A DNA stretch of 64,000 nt from Suillus spraguei (Eukaryota; Basidiomycota; Agaricomycetes; Boletales; Suillaceae). The notes under the pieces were generated by a model that worked only from the letters and a program-made list of their open reading frames with translations, was not told the DNA's origin and did not search any database. The stretch lies in the NCBI GenBank assembly GCA_016800925.1, contig JABCPU010000120.1, positions 108,735 to 172,734 on the forward strand, given 5' to 3'. Positions 58,206 to 64,000 of this stretch are shown here, one piece after another. Positions within the stretch are counted from its first letter, which is position 1; each line of letters begins with the position of its first letter. Made by a program: the position numbers and the translations under genes.

Positions 58206-61200
58206 TCACTCGTTCTTTCTCGCGAACTGCGCGGATCCAGATTTCACCGGGGCGGCTACCAAAGCGAATGAGTTCACAAAACCCACAAAAAAACGAAAAA
58301 CTGACCTCTTTTCCCTCAAAACCCTATAAACGCGCCTACTTCCCTTTTCTTTCTCACTCCTCATCTTCGACGTAACATTATCCGCGCGAGGGGGAACGCA
58401 CCAGGTCCGCACCGCGCTTGGAAATCTGCAAGACCCTCGTTCGTGCCTTCGGCTTCGACGATCACAGTCCCGTACCAGCCAGGATCGATGAAAAAGCCTG
58501 CAACATTCGGGATTGGGAGGCGCAGGTTTTGGCTGTGCGAGTAGGCGTGCGGGTGGTGTGGCGAGACGGGGGGTCGGATCGTGAATGAGGAGCGGTGTAG
58601 CCAGTGAACGACACTGTGAAGCGTTCCGTGGGGGCTATTCGAAACATTTTAGCATTTGATGATGTAATAAAGGAGAGAGGACCTACGTCGCTGTCGTAGC
58701 TCTATCCTGCAGCAACTGCAAGTTCGCAGCGAGCTCTTGGCCCCAAGGACTAAGATCCAAATAAACAATAGGATTGCCCCCCGGATTCAAAACAGCATTA
58801 ACACCGGTCCGGATGACACGGTGGAAATATGACGGAGAAAAGGCGAGACTGTGAAAATAAGGAGACAGCTCGCCCATTCGCGAATACTTGTAATCAAGGT
58901 CCTAAAATCCATGAGCCAACCGTATCGCTTATATGATAAAAGAGGACTTACCACAAGGTAACTCCCATCCCAAACCATCCTCCCCAAATTCCCTTCGTCA
59001 CCCACAGCAACATCCACACCACATCCCCAACTCTCAACAATTTCAACACACCAGCCCTCTTCAGCTCAGCCTCACACTCGACCACACTCGAATCAGATAA
59101 CCACTCCCTTCAGGGGAAGGAACGAACACCCGCAAGAGCGGTGCACGGTGGAGTCGGACCAAGGGAGATTGGAATCCCCCAGTCGAATTAGAGACCGAGG
59201 ACGACTTGCGATGGGAATACAATGATGTCGGCGACGGTGTACGACTCGAAGAAGACCGTACCACTTGCCCGTCCTGCGTAGCAGGTTTCAACACAGGACT
59301 AACATGTGATCTCGCAAACACCCTCGCCTCACTCTCGGCCTGCGCCCTTAAGCGCATCACGACTCGCGTATACGCACGAGTAGTCATAGCGAGTGACAGA
59401 ATATCCGGGACTACAACCTTGGGACGTTCCCCTGGGATCGAGGGCTTCGGGATACGGGGCTGGAGGTACGCCTCTGCTTGTTGGGCGTATTGGTGCGTGG
59501 GCATCGAGACACCTCGCATGTAGTCGTTTAGGTCCTTTTTATTTGCGTTAGTACATACAATGCGCACAAGGAGGCGACTAACCTTTAAAGACAGTGCGAG
59601 CGGCTCCGCCCACTCAAAGCTCCACCTCTTGTACCCAACAGTCCCCAAAAAATGCTCAAGCACATACTCCCTCGATGCTCGACTCTCAAACACAGCCCTC
59701 ACCTCCTTATTCGCTGCATACAACGCACACCAATCACCAAACGTCAGATACGCGAGGAGATGAGGGAGGAGCGAGGCATCGGTGAGATGTGAAACAATGG
59801 GATAGAACGAAGGAGGCTTCCTTGCGAGCTCTTCAGCTTCTTCCTTCAATCGCCTTTCTTCTGCCTCCTTCTCCAGTCGCTCGTGTTCCTCCTTTTGGTG
59901 CGCCTCTTCCTCTTTTTGGCGCGCCTCCTCCGCTTTTTTGAGACGGATATCTTCCTCCTCTTGAAGAAGTTCAGCTTCCTTGCTCATCACTTCCTGCTGA
60001 GCGATCGCATCAGCGACGAGGGGAGGCCGCGTCTTCTCAAGCCATTGGCCTCGGCGCTGGGTCCGTGCGGATAGATAGTCTTCAGGGGACTCGGGAGTTA
60101 AAGGCGACTTGGGCCTCGCCAGAAGAGGCGACTTTGGCCGTGAAGGCGTCACTGGCCTCGCCGCCCCTCCTCATTTCCACACATTTTAACAACCCGCACC
60201 CCCTCAACCTTCTTAAACGGGTCCTCATCCAAAAATAACGCGTCCTCCGAAAATACCTCCATCGACGGCTTCTTGGGTAATAACTTGGCAGGCACCGACG
60301 AAGGGGAAGGCCCAGAAGGCGTAGGAGGCCGCGATTTTGTCAACACGCGAGGCTTGAGGCTTTCTTTACTCGTCGCTCGGTTGAGTTTGCGCATTGGGGT
60401 TGGTGGAGCCATACGCGTGCTTGCGTCTGATGAGACCCTGAGACGGCTTGGTAATGGTCCTATGTCGAATGGGCGCCCTGTTAGCGCGTCTGATGAACGT
60501 CCAGATCCTACATCCAATGAAATACGCCGGCTAGCTCCAGTTTCAGGAGCAAATGGAGCACGCCCAGCCGAGCCCGAAGCTGCAACACGTCCCTGCCCCT
60601 GTCCCTGTGTGAGACGTTCCGACCCCCGCGAATCAAACCCACACGTTCCGAAGTGAAAGGAGCACTGGTAGAAGTAGGCACAGGCGGGCGCTCCGAAGAA
60701 GCCAAAGGCACATTAACACCCCTTGCACCAACAAAGTCTAGACTAGAATATTCCACGGGAGGTGACGGGTAACCAAGCGTTTGATGATCTGCAACACGCC
60801 GCGCTGATGATGCGGAAATGTACGTCGTGGTGTTCACAGAGTTGTCATGTTGGCTGATGGGTGTGGGTGCTTGTTGGCGCTGATTGATGACCACTGGTGC
60901 TTGTTGGCGTTGGCTGGTAGCGAGCGGTTGGCGTTGGCTAGCGGTGAGCGGGTTTTGGTGTGATGTGCGCTGATTAGAAGAAGGGCCTGGATTTGGGTTT
61001 TGATTGGGTGACAGATTTCTTGCTGAGCGACTTGACCCTGACCGATAGCCATAGCAGCGAAAATTAACGGCCCTTTCCGGATGGGAGCATCGCTGATCTC
61101 TATAGAAGTTGAGCGGTTCAAGTTGGGTTGGAGGGGTTGGGTATTCTGGCGAGGGGTATCGCGTACGTGGTTGGGGGAGGTGCTGCTGCTGCTGAGCGAG

Positions 61201-62426
61201 TGCTCGTGGGTGCGCGATGAGGATGGTACTGGGAGAACGAGCGGTAGACGGGGAACGGGCAGGAGCTGCAGTAGAAGATGAGACCACTGATAAACGAGCA
61301 GTGCTACTCGGGGTAGGACGGTGGGTGAGCGAGTAGTGGGGATCGGGTAGCAGTCTGGGTCATAACAGTCGTAGTCATTAAATTTCGTTTGAGATTTTGT
61401 TCTGCCAGCACAGGCGAACGTGGGGTGCTGTGACAGCGGACGGACGAGTCTGAGTCTGAGTTCGAGCGGAACCTATAGCAGATATAGCGGGATGCGAAAT
61501 AACGTTCTAGCCAAATAGTTGATTAGTCTGATACTAGCGCCAATATAAAAAAAAGACAAATAAAAGGATGTTACTCACGGTGCTACCAAGGGATTTAGAA
61601 GGAGGATTAAGCGAGTTAATAGTGCTTGCCGCTAATCTTTGTTGTTGGGCCGAAGTAGAAGGAGATCGACCTTGAGGGTGTGTGACGTCAAGATGCTAAA
61701 TAAGTCAAACGTGTCAACGGCATTGGAAGGACGGAGATGAATTAGGAATGGAATTGACACAAGGTGGGAGTAGATAAATGCATAATAGTCTCCCTAGAAC
61801 GTGTGCGGGGAAAAAAAACAAAATAAAAGGATAGCTCACCTTGATAGCCGGCGCTATTGAACTAGTGGACGTAAAGGCACTAGACGAGGAGGCAGAACGT
61901 GTGAAACGAGTTGCATCGGTGTGATTACTACTACTACTGCTGGAGCTGGAACCAGGCTTTGGAGGAGTGAGCTGTGGGGGGTGTTTTGAGGGGGGTGTGG
62001 GAGTAACATGGATTGGGCCTGTGACAGGGATGAAAACATGGTGATATGATTAAAGGAATGACATACCAGCGAGTTTACTTGAGGCGGTAGACCTGGACCT
62101 GTATACTTGCGACGTGTAGCGGGTAGTGGTGGGGGCTGTACACGAACAGGAGGCTTTGGAGGTGGTTGTGAAGCGATTTCCTTGGTGGTGGGGGAGTAGG
62201 TTCATTTGGTACGAGTGTTTTCCAAGGATCCCATTCATCCTCTAGTTGTGGTTTCGCCACAGGCATGATACAAGACTCCAATAGAGAAGATTCTAGGGTG
62301 GATGTCGCGAATCTAGCAAAGAGAGTGTGGTAGTGAAGGAGGAGAATCGAATTGAACAACGGGTTTTGACGGTGCCGGATGTTCAACATCAGCATTCTTC
62401 CTGAACTTGCGCAAGAAACCGGCCAT
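58206..62426 (-). CDS. Conserved basidiomycete protein of unknown function (apparent frameshifts)
   Basis: Starts MAGFLRKFRKNADVEHPAPS at 62426. A Ser/Pro/Gln-rich, probably disordered half (62400-60150) precedes a charged coiled-coil region (EEEDIRLKKAEEARQKEEEA, 60000-59850). A folded part follows: SHLTDASLLPHLLAYLTFGD, ALYAANKEVRAVFESRASRE, LNDYMRGVSMPTHQYAQQAE, YKYSRMGELSPYFHSLAFSP, IVYLDLSPWGQELAANLQLL, NVAGFFIDPGWYGTVIVEAE. It ends AQFARKNE at 58206. The family is conserved in mushrooms but uncharacterised; HLTD...LLPHLLAYL...W resembles an F-box-like start. The frame slips near 60165, 60635, 59110 and 58990, each fixable by one base in a G or T run. Confidence 0.62.
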
Positions 62427-62699
62427 TGCGAGGTGATGGAAGTACCAGTACAAGAAAACGAGTGTGGTTTAATAATATAATAAAATATAAAGAAAAGGTT
62501 TAAACGTGCCGAGTTTGAGCAGGAACGACACAAGGAATCTAGTACCTCAATCACACGTGACTTAACCTAACATTGTTACCTCACTCCGTTTCCGATTTAA
62601 ATCCTAAGTAAGGGACGCCAATTACCAAACCATACAAACCGCCTCTTTTCTTCCCGGTCATGCGGTTATCCAATAATTAACCAACCAAAATCGGTCACA
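62427..62699. promoter_or_regulatory. Divergent intergenic region
   Basis: About 270 bp between the minus-strand gene start (62426) and a possible plus-strand start (62700). No TATA box stands out. Confidence 0.35.
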
Positions 62700-63093
62700 A
62701 TGCCCGAAGAACAACTTATTGCGATAACGTTAACGTACGTACGATGATCCCTTCTTCATCTCCCCACAACTTTCTAATCCATCTAGCAATTCAACTACGA
62801 TATCCGGTTCTTCATCTTCATCGAAGGTAGTCCTTCCCGCTCTATCCAATATTACTCTTAATTCGATTCTAACACAATCCTCGACGCTGGGTCTTCACTT
62901 CGGAACAACGAACATACTCCTCCGGGTTCGACCTCGTCGGTATCCGGCCCTCAAAAGTAGACGGAATCGTTCAACTAACCCACCGTCGCGTTCCCGAAAC
63001 AACTCCAAAGAAACGTACACCACGGCCAAGAACAGTATATCACTGTGAAAGCGAATACTATTATTGCACTCGCGGAGTCAAGTCCCTTCTCTA
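62700..63093 (+). CDS. Possible small gene
   Basis: ATG at 62700 gives MPEEQLIAITLT followed by a good intron donor (GTACGTACG). After an acceptor at about 62787, FNYDIRFFIFIE reads on, and a later frame gives WVFTSEQRTYSSGFDLVGIR and PSKVDGIVQLTHRRVPETTP to a stop near 63093. I found no canonical acceptor for the second intron, so the model is incomplete. No family recognised. Confidence 0.35.
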
Positions 63094-63498
63094 AATCATA
63101 CCACGTTCCATGTTGATCAGCTGATAAGAAATATAAATACTCACTGCTATAAAAAAGGACAGCTAGTCATAGTCTATCATATTGCAAATAGTGTCTCTCT
63201 TTCTACCCTTGCCATTTCGGTTGAATAGATTCTGAGCGCGTCTTCTGACAGGGACGAGCTCTTCCCCATCCTTTGCGGACGCGATATTGTCCGTGAGTGG
63301 TCATTTTTGTCCTTCGGTGGGACCGGTAACGAACTGGTAATAGCACTGGTCCCGGTCTTTGTATCATCCTATGGGGATATCCGAGGCTCCTAAGCTGTTG
63401 CACCCGGCTCACTCACCGCCTCTGCCATACGTCACGACAATCATGCGCCGGGATAACTAAAAGTCCACATCAATCAAACGTATACTTCAAAACAGGTA

Positions 63499-63990
63499 TT
63501 AGGAACTTACCAAAGATGAGACGTCATCCATCATCAAAAATTGGAAACACAACCACTCGCCCGAGCTTTCCGGATGATACCACTGGCGCATCGCGTCCGT
63601 TCCGCATTCAACTAAACTCGGGTTGAGATGCCGATCGAGCCTTCCCTTGAAGTCTAATAATAGTGTTTGCAATTTCATGTCCACGTTCTCATTCGCATTC
63701 TGGATCGTGAGTCCTTTATGCGAGGCGCTCTGATGGGATGAGGATCATACTAAGTCTTTATGGGTATGGCCGAAGCTACTGCTATCCAGTGCTAGTATAG
63801 CCAGTTCGCGTCCTAGGCCAAATGATGTGATGGAGTTCTATTATCAGCACTAGTACTTATTGGTGTCGACATCAAGAGCTTGAGCCTCGGACGTAAGGCA
63901 ATGAAACTCTAGAATGCGGGGAATCGTGTACTTGGGAGAACAGTAGACGGACTTGGCAATGGTATTCAAGTTAGTCTTGAGAATCAAGAA
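63499..63990 (-). CDS. Partial gene at the right edge, unknown product
   Basis: Minus-strand exons: TNLNTIAKSVYCSPKYTIPR with ILEFHCLTSEAQALDVDTN (about 63990-63863), then, after an intron starting GTACTAGTGC, ASHKGLTIQNANENVDMKLQ, TLLLDFKGRLDRHLNPSLVE and WYHPESSGEWLCFQFLMMDD ending at a donor near 63511. The 5' end lies beyond the window, and the 3' continuation (63200-63480) is uncertain. I do not recognise the family. Confidence 0.45.
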
Positions 63991-64000
63991 AAATAAAAAA

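Overview
This is a repeat-rich stretch of a mushroom-forming basidiomycete genome (Agaricomycetes). Genes are broken by short introns of about 45-75 bp with GT...AG ends. The families are typical of agarics: DUF6533 membrane proteins, KDZ transposases with a CxC2 cysteine cluster, CHAT/TPR and HET-like proteins, a mushroom-type sesquiterpene synthase and UbiA-like enzymes. I cannot name a species.

Layout. (1) 0.3-10.9 kb: a DUF6533 membrane-protein gene on the minus strand is cut in two by an ~8.8 kb element carrying a KDZ transposase gene and a second, oppositely transcribed module. The KDZ gene itself holds a tandem dimer of a ~270 bp palindromic-ended MITE; a third copy sits at 8.9 kb. (2) 11.2-14.5 kb: two ~0.55-0.6 kb direct repeats of unknown gene-like sequence surround a 1,364 bp internally deleted hAT transposon with an exact 8 bp target duplication. 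(3) 14.6-17.7 kb: a sesquiterpene synthase and a UbiA-type membrane enzyme lie tail to tail, a possible terpenoid gene pair. (4) 18.5-20.9 kb: an AGC-type protein kinase with a long C-terminal tail. (5) 22.7-32.4 kb: a decayed CHAT/TPR gene interrupted by a degenerate Ty3/Gypsy-type retroelement bounded by 200 bp direct repeats. (6) 33.3-35.4 kb: a broken DDE transposase relative. (7) 36.0-40.7 kb: a C2H2 zinc-finger gene and a TPR/HET-like gene.

(8) 40.8-47.0 kb: a large inverted repeat (arms about 1.6 kb, spacer about 2.9 kb). Each arm carries an array of five or six tRNA-Leu-like units of about 145 bp. The spacer holds an intact class II aldolase gene. (9) 48.0-57.7 kb: a ferric reductase, two decayed aldolase copies (one split by an aspartic protease segment), and a Kre9/Knh1-like GPI-anchored protein. 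(10) 58.2-62.4 kb: a conserved basidiomycete gene whose reading frame seems to slip at several G or T runs. (11) The right edge holds an incomplete gene.

The strongest signals are nested insertions whose target duplications can be read directly, the tRNA-like arrays in the large inverted repeat, and a window-wide excess of nonsense codons explained by C-to-T or G-to-A changes (CGA to TGA, CAA to TAA, TGG to stop), as expected from methylation-linked decay of repeats. Exon boundaries are my own reading and approximate unless stated.
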